In this document: positions 17,128 through 29,515 of the stretch, one piece after another | Numbering within the stretch: the stretch's first letter is position 1 | Layout: the number at the start of each line of letters is the position of its first letter | Assembly (NCBI GenBank): GCA_016933835.1 | Contig: JAFGAC010000020.1 | Location: 1-53,382, forward strand | DNA length: 53,382 bases | Source: Clostridiales bacterium | GTDB lineage: Bacteria > Bacillota > Clostridia > Peptostreptococcales > Acidaminobacteraceae | Direction of reading: 5' to 3' | Notes under the pieces: generated by a model | Database searches by the model: none | Told to the model about the DNA's origin: nothing | What the model saw: only the letters and a program-made list of their open reading frames with translations | Made by a program: the position numbers and the translations under genes

Positions 17128-17156
17128 ATAGTAAACTAAACCACGCTTAAATTCAA
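17128..17156 (-). promoter_or_regulatory. Likely promoter of oppBCDF
   Basis: TTGAAT (17151-17156) and TACTAT (17128-17133) have a 17-base spacer on the minus strand, about 90 bases upstream of the oppB start. Confidence 0.55.
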
Positions 17157-17285
17157 TGATTTCAATGGTTTTACGACTTTAACAAAATGTAACATTTGAC
17201 ATAAAACAAGTGATTTCAATCATTTAATATTGAATTATATATAAAGAATGGACCCTCTCAGTTATGAAAAGATCCATGATGTCTG

Positions 17286-21448
<4,163 letters not shown>

Positions 21449-21527
21449 GAATTACTCACCTTTCGAATTTATGTTCGCTTTATTATACCAAGACTGACAG
21501 TGACTAACAAGGTAATGCTCGCATTAA

Positions 21528-22529
21528 TTACAACAATTTAATGCCATTTGCCTCACATACTTCCAATGTTTCTTCATCCCAGAAACTAGCTTGAACTTCA
21601 CCAATATGTGCTTTTTCCAAGAAATACATGCATATTCGTGATTGACCGATACCACCACCTATTGTGTAGGGCAGTTTTTTCTCTAATAACATTTTATGAA
21701 ATTCAAGTTCTTTTCGGTCAGATGCCCCAGCCAATTCCAACTGTTTGACTAATGATTCCTCATCCACGCGAATTCCCATTGAAGAAAGTTCAAATGCACT
21801 ATCAAGCAACGGATTCCAAAATACGATGTCGCCATTCAAATCCCAGTCATCATAATCTGGTGCTCTACCATCATGCGGTTTTCCTGATTCAAGCAATCCT
21901 CCAATTTTCATTATGAAAACTGCTTTCATTTTCTTTGCAATCGTGTTTTCTCTTTCTTTTGGTGACATTTCTGTATATAATTCCTCAAGTTCCTGAGTTG
22001 TTATAAAGAAAATTTCTTCAGGAAGCTCAAAACTTAAAGAAGGATATTCTTCTTTTATAAATGCACTTGTGTCTTTAAACACTTTATATATTCTGTTGAC
22101 AATTTCCTTTAATTTTTCTTCTGTTCTATCTTCTTTTGAAATAACTTTTTCCCAATCCCACTGATCGACATATATAGAGTGAAGATTATCCAACACTTCA
22201 TCTTTACGAATAGCGTTCATATCTGTGTAAAGGCCGCTGCCTGGACTAATGCCATATCTGAATAGTGCCATACGCTTCCATTTTGCCAATGAATGCACAA
22301 TTTCAATTCTTCTTGAATCGAATTCAAATGAAACTGGTGTTTCAAATCCATTTAAGTTGTCATTTAGACCCGTTGAAGAATCAACAAACATCGGTGCAGA
22401 TACTCTCAATAAATTCAATTCTTTACTCAATTCATTCTGAAAGAAATCTTTCAATTTCTTGATTGCAATCTCTGTTTCCACTAAATCCAACGCTGCAGTG
22501 TAACCCTCTGGTATCATCGTTTTACTCAT
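21528..22529 (-). CDS. asnA: Aspartate-ammonia ligase (asparagine synthetase A)
   Basis: Makes asparagine from aspartate, ammonia and ATP. The start is ATG at 22529 behind GGAGG (333 residues); longer in-frame starts overlap that site. Class II synthetase-like features include MFVDSSTGLNDNLNG, VHSLAKWKR, DMNAIRKDE, the VDQWDWEKVI stretch, and a GGGIGQSR motif 3 near the C-terminus. A T-box leader immediately upstream with an Asn specifier shows it is switched on when tRNA-Asn is uncharged. Confidence 0.97.
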   Translation of the reverse strand: MSKTMIPEGYTAALDLVETEIAIKKLKDFFQNELSKELNLLRVSAPMFVDSSTGLNDNLNGFETPVSFEFDSRRIEIVHSLAKWKRMALFRYGISPGSGLYTDMNAIRKDEVLDNLHSIYVDQWDWEKVISKEDRTEEKLKEIVNRIYKVFKDTSAFIKEEYPSLSFELPEEIFFITTQELEELYTEMSPKERENTIAKKMKAVFIMKIGGLLESGKPHDGRAPDYDDWDLNGDIVFWNPLLDSAFELSSMGIRVDEESLVKQLELAGASDRKELEFHKMLLEKKLPYTIGGGIGQSRICMYFLEKAHIGEVQASFWDEETLEVCEANGIKLL

Positions 22530-22567
22530 TTTAAATCCTCCTTTTATTTTAAGCAAAGACGAGGCAA

Positions 22568-22607
22568 TTAAAAAAACCTCTCGTCTCTTATATTTCTATA
22601 AGAGACG
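22568..22607 (-). terminator. T-box terminator hairpin of asnA
   Basis: On the minus strand CGTCTCTTATA, GAAA and TATAAGAGACG precede GAGAGGTTTTTTT. It must be disrupted by the antiterminator for asnA to be expressed. Confidence 0.9.
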
Positions 22608-22853
22608 AAAGGTATCTTCCGCGTTGCCACTCTAATTAGCATTTTATATGCTCACTTACCTGATACAGATATTTCAATCGATATCGCCCAACATGATAAC
22701 GGATTGGTACCGTCTAAGCCTACTCTTCTTAAGAATTTGGGTTAGAAGCTCAGAGATGTTCTTCAATCCAGACCACTTGCCGATATCCCACCACCATCAG
22801 CTCTCTTAAAAGTTTTACTGCATTTACTCTTCTCGTCGTTGCTTTTTTATATT
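22568..22853 (-). promoter_or_regulatory. T-box riboswitch (Asn specifier) controlling asnA
   Basis: The transcript has a long stem I with an AG-bulge region (AGAGAGCTGATGG). A specifier loop context CTTCTAACCC gives AAC (complement of 22741-22743), an asparagine codon. The conserved T-box GAGTGGCAACGCGG (22619-22632) would pair with the NCCA end of uncharged tRNA. A terminator hairpin follows. Everything fits a transcriptional T-box. Confidence 0.95.
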
Positions 22854-22859
22854 GTTTTG

Positions 22860-22888
22860 ATGTTACAATTTATTAATAACTTTGTCAA
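22860..22888 (-). promoter_or_regulatory. Promoter of the T-box/asnA transcript
   Basis: A perfect TTGACA (22883-22888), a 17-base spacer and TAACAT (22860-22865) on the minus strand, directly before the T-box leader. Confidence 0.8.
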
Positions 22889-22897
22889 GCGTATAAA

Positions 22898-23059
22898 TTA
22901 TTTTTTATGATTAATATTTACTTCACACGAAGAATCACTACAATGACCATCACAAGAAATGCATTTTCCAGCTTTTACATTCTTACTGCTTTTTCTTATA
23001 ATAGCGAATACATAATATCCTATTCCAAGCGCTATAATTCCAGTCAAAAACAAACCCAT
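22898..23059 (-). CDS. FeoB-associated Cys-rich membrane protein
   Basis: A 53-residue protein with one N-terminal membrane helix (LFLTGIIALGIGYYVFAII), a basic stretch, and a tail with the Cys pattern CISCDGHCSDSSC. Small proteins of this design commonly follow feoB in Firmicutes and are thought to assist ferrous iron transport or bind metal; the biochemistry is unsettled. ATG at 23059 with GGAGG seven bases upstream, ten bases after feoB in the same operon. Confidence 0.88.
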   Translation of the reverse strand: MGLFLTGIIALGIGYYVFAIIRKSSKNVKAGKCISCDGHCSDSSCEVNINHKK

Positions 23060-23069
23060 AACAATCCTC

Positions 23070-24995
23070 CTAACCTATGAACAATCGACCAATTTGATAA
23101 ACAAGTGTCGATAGAGTCAATGCAATCACCAATTGATATGCAACAGAAAATCCTGTCCATTTCCAAGAATTTGTTTCCCTTTTGATTACACCAATTACAG
23201 CTACACAAGGTGTATATAAAAGAACAAAAACCAAGAATGCATACGCACTCAAAGGTGTAAATGCTTTTCCAAGCACATTCCCCAGTTGAGTCAGATTAGC
23301 TGTTTCACCTAATCCATATATAATCGCGGTATTCGAAACAACAATTTCTTTTGCGAATATTCCAGACAATAAAGACAGTGCTGATTGCCAATTGCCAAAT
23401 CCAGCAAGACCTAAAACCGGTGCAAAGAATTTTCCTATTGAAGCTCCAAAACTGCTTGCAATATCAGCGCTGCCAGAAAAATTATAATTAAGAAGTCCCC
23501 ATAAAATGACAGATGCTGCGAATATAACAGTACCTGCTTTAACAATATAATCTTTCACACGCTCCCATACATGTACAATCAAATTTTTTATTTGTGGCAT
23601 TCTATAATCAGGAATTTCCATAATCAAATGTGTTTCATCACCTTTAAAAACAGTTTTTCTGAAAATATATGCAACGGCGACCGCCACAAATATTCCTAGC
23701 AGATATAATGACAGCATGACTATCGCTTCATACCCTTTAAAAAACACACTGGCAAACAAAACGTAAACTGGAAATCTCGCACTACATGACATAAATGGAT
23801 TGATCAGTATTGCAATCAAACGATCTTTTGGATTCTCAAGAGTCCTTGTACTCATTATTGCAGGTACATTACATCCAAACCCTAAAAGCATAGGAATAAA
23901 AAACTTGCCGTTCAATCCGACACGTTGCATCCATTTATCCATTAAATAAGCCGCTCTTCCCATATAGCCTGAATCTTCCAGTATCGAAATAAACAAGAAC
24001 AAGATAGCAATATTAGGTAAAAAAGTAAGTACACCACCCACGCCACCAATAACGCCATCTATTATTAAGTTGTGAAGCCATAGCGATACGCCATAAGTGG
24101 TAAAAACATTGCTGACAAATCCTGAAACAATTTCACTGAAAAAATAATCAAGATATTCAACAAAAAAACTGCCTATTGTAAACGTCATATAAAATACAAA
24201 TGCCATAACCGCTGCAAATATCGGCAATCCTAAATATTTATGCAGGACTATTTTATCTATTTTATCAGTAATTGGTTCATATCCATGCACATGATGAATA
24301 ACATTTTTCAATACATTTGTAATGAAAGTATACCGGTCCTGAATGACTACTTCTTCTAAATCAAAGTCAATGCCATCATACTCGCTTCTGATTTCCATAT
24401 CATTTTCTAAAAACTTAACGGCCTTCCATCTTGTATCCTCGTCAATTGTTCTAATGGCTTCTTCTACAATTTGAGAATAGCTTACATTTAAAAATTCATG
24501 GCAGCCTTCATAATTGATCACTTCATCCAAAAGTTGTTCTATCCCTTGATTTTTAGCAGCTGATATTGGTACAACCCTTACTTTAAGTTGTCTTTCGAGC
24601 TCAGCGTAATCAATGGCAAGTCCTTTTCTGTCTAGCTCATCAATCATATTAATTGCCAATATAATCGGCAATTTCATTTCAATAAGCTGCAAAGTCAAAT
24701 AGAGATTCCGTTCTAAATTTGAAGCACTGACTACATTTATGATAACATCAGGCTTTTCATTCAGAATATAATCTCTTGCAATTTTTTCTTCCAGCGAATA
24801 AGTCGATAAACTGTATTTACCAGGTAAATCAATAACATTTATTCTCTTATTTTTATGTTTTAAATAACCTTCTTTTTTTTCAACAGTAACTCCCGCCCAA
24901 TTACCTACATAATGGTTGGCACCTGTCAATCGGTTAAAGAGTGTTGTCTTCCCAGAGTTTGGATTTCCAACAATTGCAACATTCATTTCAGACAT
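23070..24995 (-). CDS. feoB: Ferrous iron transporter FeoB
   Basis: Imports Fe2+ across the membrane under control of an N-terminal GTPase. G1 GNPNSGKTTLFNRLTG, G3 DLPGKYSL and G4 NMID lie in the first ~170 residues. Gate regions and about eight membrane segments follow, with the conserved GFGCNVPAIMSTR and SCSARFPVYV Cys-containing motifs. The start is ATG at 24995 (642 residues), since GGGAGG is five bases upstream; the longer frame overlaps feoA spacing. In the feoA-feoB-Cys-rich operon. Confidence 0.96.
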   Translation of the reverse strand: MSEMNVAIVGNPNSGKTTLFNRLTGANHYVGNWAGVTVEKKEGYLKHKNKRINVIDLPGKYSLSTYSLEEKIARDYILNEKPDVIINVVSASNLERNLYLTLQLIEMKLPIILAINMIDELDRKGLAIDYAELERQLKVRVVPISAAKNQGIEQLLDEVINYEGCHEFLNVSYSQIVEEAIRTIDEDTRWKAVKFLENDMEIRSEYDGIDFDLEEVVIQDRYTFITNVLKNVIHHVHGYEPITDKIDKIVLHKYLGLPIFAAVMAFVFYMTFTIGSFFVEYLDYFFSEIVSGFVSNVFTTYGVSLWLHNLIIDGVIGGVGGVLTFLPNIAILFLFISILEDSGYMGRAAYLMDKWMQRVGLNGKFFIPMLLGFGCNVPAIMSTRTLENPKDRLIAILINPFMSCSARFPVYVLFASVFFKGYEAIVMLSLYLLGIFVAVAVAYIFRKTVFKGDETHLIMEIPDYRMPQIKNLIVHVWERVKDYIVKAGTVIFAASVILWGLLNYNFSGSADIASSFGASIGKFFAPVLGLAGFGNWQSALSLLSGIFAKEIVVSNTAIIYGLGETANLTQLGNVLGKAFTPLSAYAFLVFVLLYTPCVAVIGVIKRETNSWKWTGFSVAYQLVIALTLSTLVYQIGRLFIG

Positions 24996-25033
24996 GTTTT
25001 CCTCCCGTAAAAATAGCATTGGCTCAGCCAACG

Positions 25034-25258
25034 CTAACTAACAATTTCTACATCTATTTTTTCAGCAATTCCCCGGCCAAGAGCTAGCCTTGATCCACGC
25101 ACTTCTATTATAATCGGGCCTGAATTAGTTTTTGAAACAACGCTGAATTCAACACCAGGTGTCAATCCCATGTCTTGCAGTTTTTTCTTCAAATTCAATC
25201 CGTAATTGATTTGATGTAATATTACCGACGTCCCCACATTTACTTTAGATAGTGACAT
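25034..25258 (-). CDS. feoA: Ferrous iron transport accessory protein FeoA
   Basis: A 74-residue SH3-like protein that supports FeoB. Typical signatures are LKKKLQDMGLTPGVEFSVV and GSRLALGRGIAEKI. The start is ATG at 25258, seven bases after AGGAGG; the frame extends 15 bases further to another ATG that overlaps this site. First gene of the feo operon, behind Fur-like boxes. Confidence 0.94.
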   Translation of the reverse strand: MSLSKVNVGTSVILHQINYGLNLKKKLQDMGLTPGVEFSVVSKTNSGPIIIEVRGSRLALGRGIAEKIDVEIVS

Positions 25259-25270
25259 AATAACCTCCTG

Positions 25271-25329
25271 CAATTGATATCAATTATCATTCTTAATATT
25301 ATTTTATTATAAATGATATTAATTGTCAA
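25271..25329 (-). promoter_or_regulatory. feo promoter with two Fur-like boxes
   Basis: TTGACA (25324-25329), 17 bases and TAAAAT (25301-25306) form the minus-strand promoter. AATGATATTAATTGTCAA (25312-25328) overlaps the -35 element and spacer. A second box, AATGATAATTGATATCAATTG (25271-25291, quoted on the minus strand), lies just downstream of the start. Both resemble the Fur consensus GATAATGATAATCATTATC, so iron repression is likely. Confidence 0.7.
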
Positions 25330-25335
25330 TAGCAT

Positions 25336-26517
25336 TTACTTCCAGTAGCTATCATTAATTTCATTCGCAACCAAATGTCCCATTGAAAATGCCGCCTGAA
25401 TATTATATCCACCTGATTCCCCATCGATATTCAATACTTCTCCTGCAAAATAAAGCCCTTTTAATATCCTTGATTCAAAGGTTTTTGAATTCACATCCTT
25501 GAAACCGACTCCTCCGCATGTCACCATTGATTCATTAACATTTCCAACATCATCTATAATAAAATTTAATCCTTCAAGCAATTCAATCAATTTTCTTTTC
25601 TCTTTTTTATTCCATTGTTTTAAAGGCTTTTCTGTGTTAAACGGCAATCGTTCAACCAAATATGCAACCAATTTTTCTGATAAGGACTCTTTTAAAGAAT
25701 TTTTTATCAATTTACTCTCATTAAGATTTTCAATTTGAATATCAAAATTCAATTTGATTTCATCACCTTTTTCAAAATAACGGGAATTGTCTATTATGAC
25801 TGGTCCGCTTAAACCTTTATGTGTAAACAACAAATCACCCTTAAAAGCATTTATTTTCTTTCCCTCTCGATAGAGCGCCATCTCGATTTCTTTCAGAACA
25901 ATGCCACTTACTTCTTTCAAATTGTCATCTTTAACAGTAATAGAGGATAATCCTCCTTTTAAAAAAGTAATGCGATGCCCGAGTTCTTTTCCAAATCTAT
26001 AACCATCACCGGATGACCCTAGCGAGGGATAAGTCATTCCACCAGTTGCAATTATAACGTATTTTGCTTGAAATTTTTCTTTTTCAGTGTATACACTAAA
26101 TATTTCATCATATTCAATTTTTACAACTTTGCTCTTCGCTTTTATTTCACGATTCATTTTATGCAATTCATTTTCAAATACTTCCAAAACATCACGTGAC
26201 TTAAGTGATTTTGGAAAAACCTTTCCATCTTCTCTTACAGTCAAATCTAAATTCCTTTTTTTGAAAAACATCATGAGATCATCATTTGTAAACAAGCTAA
26301 GCGCGCGTTTAATATATCTTCCTTCTTGATTGAATTTAGTGTAAAAATCAAAAATAGAGCCTGTATGTGTCAAATTACATTGGCCACTCCCTGAAATCAG
26401 AAGCTTTTTCCCTATTTTCTCATTTTTTTCAAGAATCAAGACTTTCAATTTCTTATTCAGTTGTACACCTGACATTAAACCTGCAGGTCCTGTTCCAATA
26501 ATAATCACATCATACAT
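25336..26517 (-). CDS. BaiN/YhiN (HI0933) family FAD-dependent oxidoreductase
   Basis: About 393 residues with an N-terminal Rossmann FAD-binding site (DVIIIGTGPAGLMSG), GKKLLISGSGQCNLTH, and an ATGGMTYPSLGSSGDGY segment typical of this flavoprotein family. The C-terminal GLYFAGEVLNIDGESGGYN closes the FAD site. Named relatives act on bile-acid intermediates (BaiN) or have unknown substrates, so no reaction is assigned. The start is ATG at 26517 after AGGAG; the longer frame begins before that site. It appears to be a single-gene unit. Confidence 0.88.
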   Translation of the reverse strand: MYDVIIIGTGPAGLMSGVQLNKKLKVLILEKNEKIGKKLLISGSGQCNLTHTGSIFDFYTKFNQEGRYIKRALSLFTNDDLMMFFKKRNLDLTVREDGKVFPKSLKSRDVLEVFENELHKMNREIKAKSKVVKIEYDEIFSVYTEKEKFQAKYVIIATGGMTYPSLGSSGDGYRFGKELGHRITFLKGGLSSITVKDDNLKEVSGIVLKEIEMALYREGKKINAFKGDLLFTHKGLSGPVIIDNSRYFEKGDEIKLNFDIQIENLNESKLIKNSLKESLSEKLVAYLVERLPFNTEKPLKQWNKKEKRKLIELLEGLNFIIDDVGNVNESMVTCGGVGFKDVNSKTFESRILKGLYFAGEVLNIDGESGGYNIQAAFSMGHLVANEINDSYWK

Positions 26518-26576
26518 ATATTTTCTCCTGTACTCCAAGTACCGCTATTATACTTAAAAAAGCTGGATTTCTCCAG

Positions 26577-27158
26577 CTATCTGTGCAAAACTTTTGATAT
26601 TTTTTTATATACTGGTATAGTGATTAACGATACAACTATACCTTTTACTAAATTGAAAGGCACTATCGCATAGAGAATCAAAGTTTTCATATCAACTACA
26701 AGATTATTCACAGCAGCAGCCATACCCACAATCGCTTCAATTGGCATAAAATTTTCATAAAACGGCAAAAGAATATAATAATTTGCCAAGGCCCCTACAA
26801 TTGCCATTGAAACAGTACCAGCAACCATGCCTATTATGGCACTTTTTTTATCTTTCTTGTGAGAGTAAATCAAAGCGGCAGGGTAAACAAATGCGACACC
26901 AACTAAAAAATTGGCAAGTTCTCCCACCCCTCCCGTTGAAGTTCTGAAGAGATGTAAAATATTCTTGACAAGTTCCACACCTATCCCTGCAACAGGACCT
27001 AAAGCAAACCCCGTAATCAATGCTGGGATGTCACTTAAGTCGATTTTCAAGAATTCTGGAAATATCGGCAGTGCAATCTCAAAAAACATAACAATGAATG
27101 CTATAACCGCCATTAGTGAAATTTTAATAAGTTTGTTCAAATTTGATGTTTGGTTCAT
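26577..27158 (-). CDS. ribU: Riboflavin ECF transporter substrate-binding protein RibU
   Basis: A 193-residue membrane protein with about six helices, the size of ECF S components. The N-terminal helix has the ECF-contact Ala pattern (ISLMAVIAFIVMFFEIALP), and FLKIDLSDIPALITGFALGP, including the FxxxDxSDIP motif, is the riboflavin-specific RibU signature. It would use a shared energising module encoded elsewhere. An FMN riboswitch upstream confirms the vitamin assignment. Confidence 0.95.
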   Translation of the reverse strand: MNQTSNLNKLIKISLMAVIAFIVMFFEIALPIFPEFLKIDLSDIPALITGFALGPVAGIGVELVKNILHLFRTSTGGVGELANFLVGVAFVYPAALIYSHKKDKKSAIIGMVAGTVSMAIVGALANYYILLPFYENFMPIEAIVGMAAAVNNLVVDMKTLILYAIVPFNLVKGIVVSLITIPVYKKISKVLHR

Positions 27159-27188
27159 TCTAATACTCCCTTTCTTACCTCAGAGCAA

Positions 27189-27217
27189 TAAAAATAGAGA
27201 CACAAAAAAGCGTCTCT
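27189..27217 (-). terminator. Terminator of the FMN riboswitch
   Basis: On the minus strand AGAGAC, a loop containing TTTTTT and GTCTCT are followed by ATTTTTATT. It lies between the RFN element and ribU and would form when FMN is bound. Confidence 0.8.
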
Positions 27218-27236
27218 CAGGTCCATAAGAAAGTAA

Positions 27237-27350
27237 TGATATTCTTCTACCATCCAGACTGTACTGTCGGCTCTGGAATCTAACCAGATCTGCCTTTCGG
27301 CTCGCGGGCTGTAACCGCCGGTCGGGAATTTCACCCTGCCCTGAAGAACT
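27237..27350 (-). promoter_or_regulatory. FMN riboswitch (RFN element) upstream of ribU
   Basis: On the minus strand the conserved RFN blocks are present in order: TTCAGGGCAGGGTGAAATTC, CCGACCGGCGGT, ACAGCCCGCGAGCC, GATCTGGTTAGATTCCAGA and GCCGACAGTACAGTCTGGAT, ending GGTAGAAGAA. FMN binding should terminate transcription ahead of ribU. Confidence 0.97.
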
Positions 27351-27369
27351 TTTTATTTTATTCACATTC

Positions 27370-27398
27370 ATGATATCATTATTCATTTTTTCAGTCAA
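27370..27398 (-). promoter_or_regulatory. Promoter of the FMN riboswitch/ribU transcript
   Basis: TTGACT (27393-27398) and TATCAT (27370-27375) with a 17-base spacer on the minus strand, partly inside the 3' end of zur. This makes ribU independent of zur. Confidence 0.7.
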
Positions 27399-27804
27399 TA
27401 ATATTCTGATCTTTACAATTTTGACAAACTCCAAAAAAATCCCTGCTATGATAAAAAGAATCAAATCCTAAATCATAGTATTTCTTCTCCAGAGTCTCAA
27501 ACGGACAAAAATCTAGAACAATTTTAAGTCCACACTCAGTACAAATCAAATGATGATGATTTTTTCCTTCATCGCAACGATAAGTATAGTAGAATTTTTC
27601 TTTGATTTTAGTCTTATAGATGAAATTGTTTTCTTCAAATAATTCCAATGCTCTATAAGCTGTAGAAAAATCACTTGATACTTTTTCTTGAATTTCATCA
27701 ATCGATATAAAACGATTTTCTTCTTTTATCAAGAAATCCAATATTTCTATCCTGTATTTAGTTGTCTTTATCTTTTTCTCGTTCAGCATATTTACTGTAT
27801 CCAT
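27391..27804 (-). CDS. zur: Fur-family metal regulator, probably Zur
   Basis: About 137 residues: a winged helix (KTTKYRIEILDFLIKEENRFISIDEIQEKV, with recognition helix SDFSTAYRALELF) and a dimerisation domain. The domain has a metal-binding KNHHHLICTECG and two CxxC pairs (CTEC, CQNC) that hold structural zinc. The start is ATG at 27804 after GGAGG; the longer frame lacks a site. It is divergent from znuABC with overlapping promoters, so zinc is the likely effector rather than iron or peroxide. Confidence 0.88.
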   Translation of the reverse strand: MDTVNMLNEKKIKTTKYRIEILDFLIKEENRFISIDEIQEKVSSDFSTAYRALELFEENNFIYKTKIKEKFYYTYRCDEGKNHHHLICTECGLKIVLDFCPFETLEKKYYDLGFDSFYHSRDFFGVCQNCKDQNIID

Positions 27805-27814
27805 TGTACCTCCA

Positions 27815-27843
27815 TTGACATTAACATTTTTATTATGTATCAT
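27815..27843 (+). promoter_or_regulatory. Promoter of znuABC
   Basis: A perfect TTGACA (27815-27820), 17 bases and TATCAT (27838-27843). It overlaps the -10 of the divergent zur promoter. Confidence 0.75.
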
Positions 27844-27872
27844 ATTATATATTACTTGCAAGCTATTTGCAA
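27844..27872 (-). promoter_or_regulatory. Promoter of zur, with TTGCAA repeats
   Basis: TTGCAA (27867-27872), 17 bases and TATAAT (27844-27849) on the minus strand. A second TTGCAA lies at 27856-27861, 11 bases away, about one helical turn. TTGCAA is self-complementary, so the pair could be an operator shared by both directions. Confidence 0.6.
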
Positions 27873-27885
27873 ATGGAGGAAGTAT

Positions 27886-28749
27886 ATGAAAAAGATTATT
27901 TTGTTAACCATTGTTCTACTCACACTATCATTTTCCGCTTGTTCACAAAGTACAGTACTTGAAAAACCGATTATCATCACTTCTATTGTCCCGATGCAGA
28001 CCTTTATACAAAATATCGTCGGAGACACTTATGAAGTTTTATCAATTGTTCCACCAGGAGCTAATCCAGCTACTTATCAACCTACACCTATGGAAATGGC
28101 AAAAATAAGTGATGCTGAATATTATTTCTCCATCGAAGTCCCTACTGAACTTTCAAATATTTTACCTAAGGTCAACGAATTCAACTCTTCAATTAAACTG
28201 TATAAAGTTGACGAACTTATTCAAAATGAATATCCAGACAACTATTTTGATGAAGGAAATACTATGCGAGACCACCATATTTGGGTCTCACCCAAACGTG
28301 TGATTGCTTTGATCCAAGAAATGACCACTATTTTAATTGAAGATCATCCAGAATCAAAAGAACTCTTTTTAAAAAACTCAGATCAATATCTTGCTCAATT
28401 AATTGAACTTGATCATTACATCGAGATTGTTTCTGAAAAGATACCAAACAAAACTTTTATCATCTATCATCCTTCATATGGTTATTTTGCTGAAGATTAC
28501 GGATTTGAAATGATCGCCATTGAAGAAGAGGGAAAAGAAGGAACAGCAAAAGGTATCGAAGAAGTCGTTGATTATGCACTCGATCATGATATCAAAGTGA
28601 TTTTTCACCAAGCTGAAGTAGATTCAGCACAAGCCGAAACAATCGCTAAAGAAATCGGTGGAAAAACTTTAATGTTGACTCCACTATCAGACAAATACAT
28701 TGAAAGTACGAGAGCAGTTATAGATATTTTTTCAGATGTTCTCAAATGA
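27886..28749 (+). CDS. znuA: Zinc ABC transporter substrate-binding lipoprotein
   Basis: A cluster A-I metal-binding protein that delivers Zn2+ (or Mn2+) to ZnuB. A lipoprotein signal with lipobox FSACS leads into SIVPMQTFIQNIVGD, HHIWVSPKR (metal His), YHPSYGYFAEDYG (metal His) and a late FHQAEVDSAQAE. 287 residues from ATG at 27886, six bases after GGAGG. The His-rich loop seen in many ZnuA is absent, so metal preference rests on the zur neighbour. First gene of znuABC. Confidence 0.9.
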   Translation: MKKIILLTIVLLTLSFSACSQSTVLEKPIIITSIVPMQTFIQNIVGDTYEVLSIVPPGANPATYQPTPMEMAKISDAEYYFSIEVPTELSNILPKVNEFNSSIKLYKVDELIQNEYPDNYFDEGNTMRDHHIWVSPKRVIALIQEMTTILIEDHPESKELFLKNSDQYLAQLIELDHYIEIVSEKIPNKTFIIYHPSYGYFAEDYGFEMIAIEEEGKEGTAKGIEEVVDYALDHDIKVIFHQAEVDSAQAETIAKEIGGKTLMLTPLSDKYIESTRAVIDIFSDVLK

Positions 28750-28759
28750 AGGTAAAAAT

Positions 28760-29515
28760 ATGAAAATTATAGAAGTCAAAAATGTCAGTGTCAATTACGG
28801 AAACGTAAAAGCTCTTGATCAAATATCTTTTTCTATAGATAAAGGCTCTTTTTTAGGCATAATCGGTCCTAACGGTGGGGGAAAAACTACTTTAATAAAA
28901 GTCCTTCTAGGGTTAATCAAGCCAGATAAAGGTGAAATCATTATTCACAGCGACAAACCGATTGGGTACGTTCCTCAGTTCAACAATTTTGAAAGACGCT
29001 TTCCAATAACAGTATGCAAAGTCATTCTGATGGGAAGTATGTCGCATAAAAAAAGCATTTTTCATAAATATTCTGCTGAAGATAAAGAAAAATCAAATGA
29101 TGTAATGAAACTATTGGGGATTGAACATCTCAGAAACCGTTTGATCAAACAATTATCCGGCGGTCAAATGCAAAAAGTGCTTATTGCCAGAGCATTGATG
29201 ACAGAGCCTGATTTATTGATTTTAGATGAACCTACTGCCAGCATCGACAGCCAATCAAGAACAGATATATATAATCTGCTCAACACGTTGAAAGGCGACA
29301 AAACCATTTTAATCATCAGCCATGATATCGGAACAATATCAAGCTATATTGATTCAATCGCTTGCTTAAATGTAAAGCTATACTACCACGAAGATGGTCA
29401 AATAACACAAGATACTTTGTCACAAGCATACGGTTGTCCAGTAGACCTTGTTGCACATGGCATACCTCATCGTGTATTGCCAGAACACTTAAACGGAGGA
29501 CATCATCATGATTAA
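28760..29515 (+). CDS. znuC: Zinc ABC transporter ATP-binding protein
   Basis: 251 residues with Walker A GPNGGGKTT, Q-loop VPQFNNFERRF, signature QLSGGQMQKVLIARAL, Walker B LLILDEPTA and the switch His in ISHDI. The C-terminus ends HLNGGHHHD, a small His cluster that could bind zinc. The start is ATG at 28760 after AAGGT; the longer frame would start inside znuA. It overlaps znuB by eight bases. Confidence 0.93.
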   Translation: MKIIEVKNVSVNYGNVKALDQISFSIDKGSFLGIIGPNGGGKTTLIKVLLGLIKPDKGEIIIHSDKPIGYVPQFNNFERRFPITVCKVILMGSMSHKKSIFHKYSAEDKEKSNDVMKLLGIEHLRNRLIKQLSGGQMQKVLIARALMTEPDLLILDEPTASIDSQSRTDIYNLLNTLKGDKTILIISHDIGTISSYIDSIACLNVKLYYHEDGQITQDTLSQAYGCPVDLVAHGIPHRVLPEHLNGGHHHD

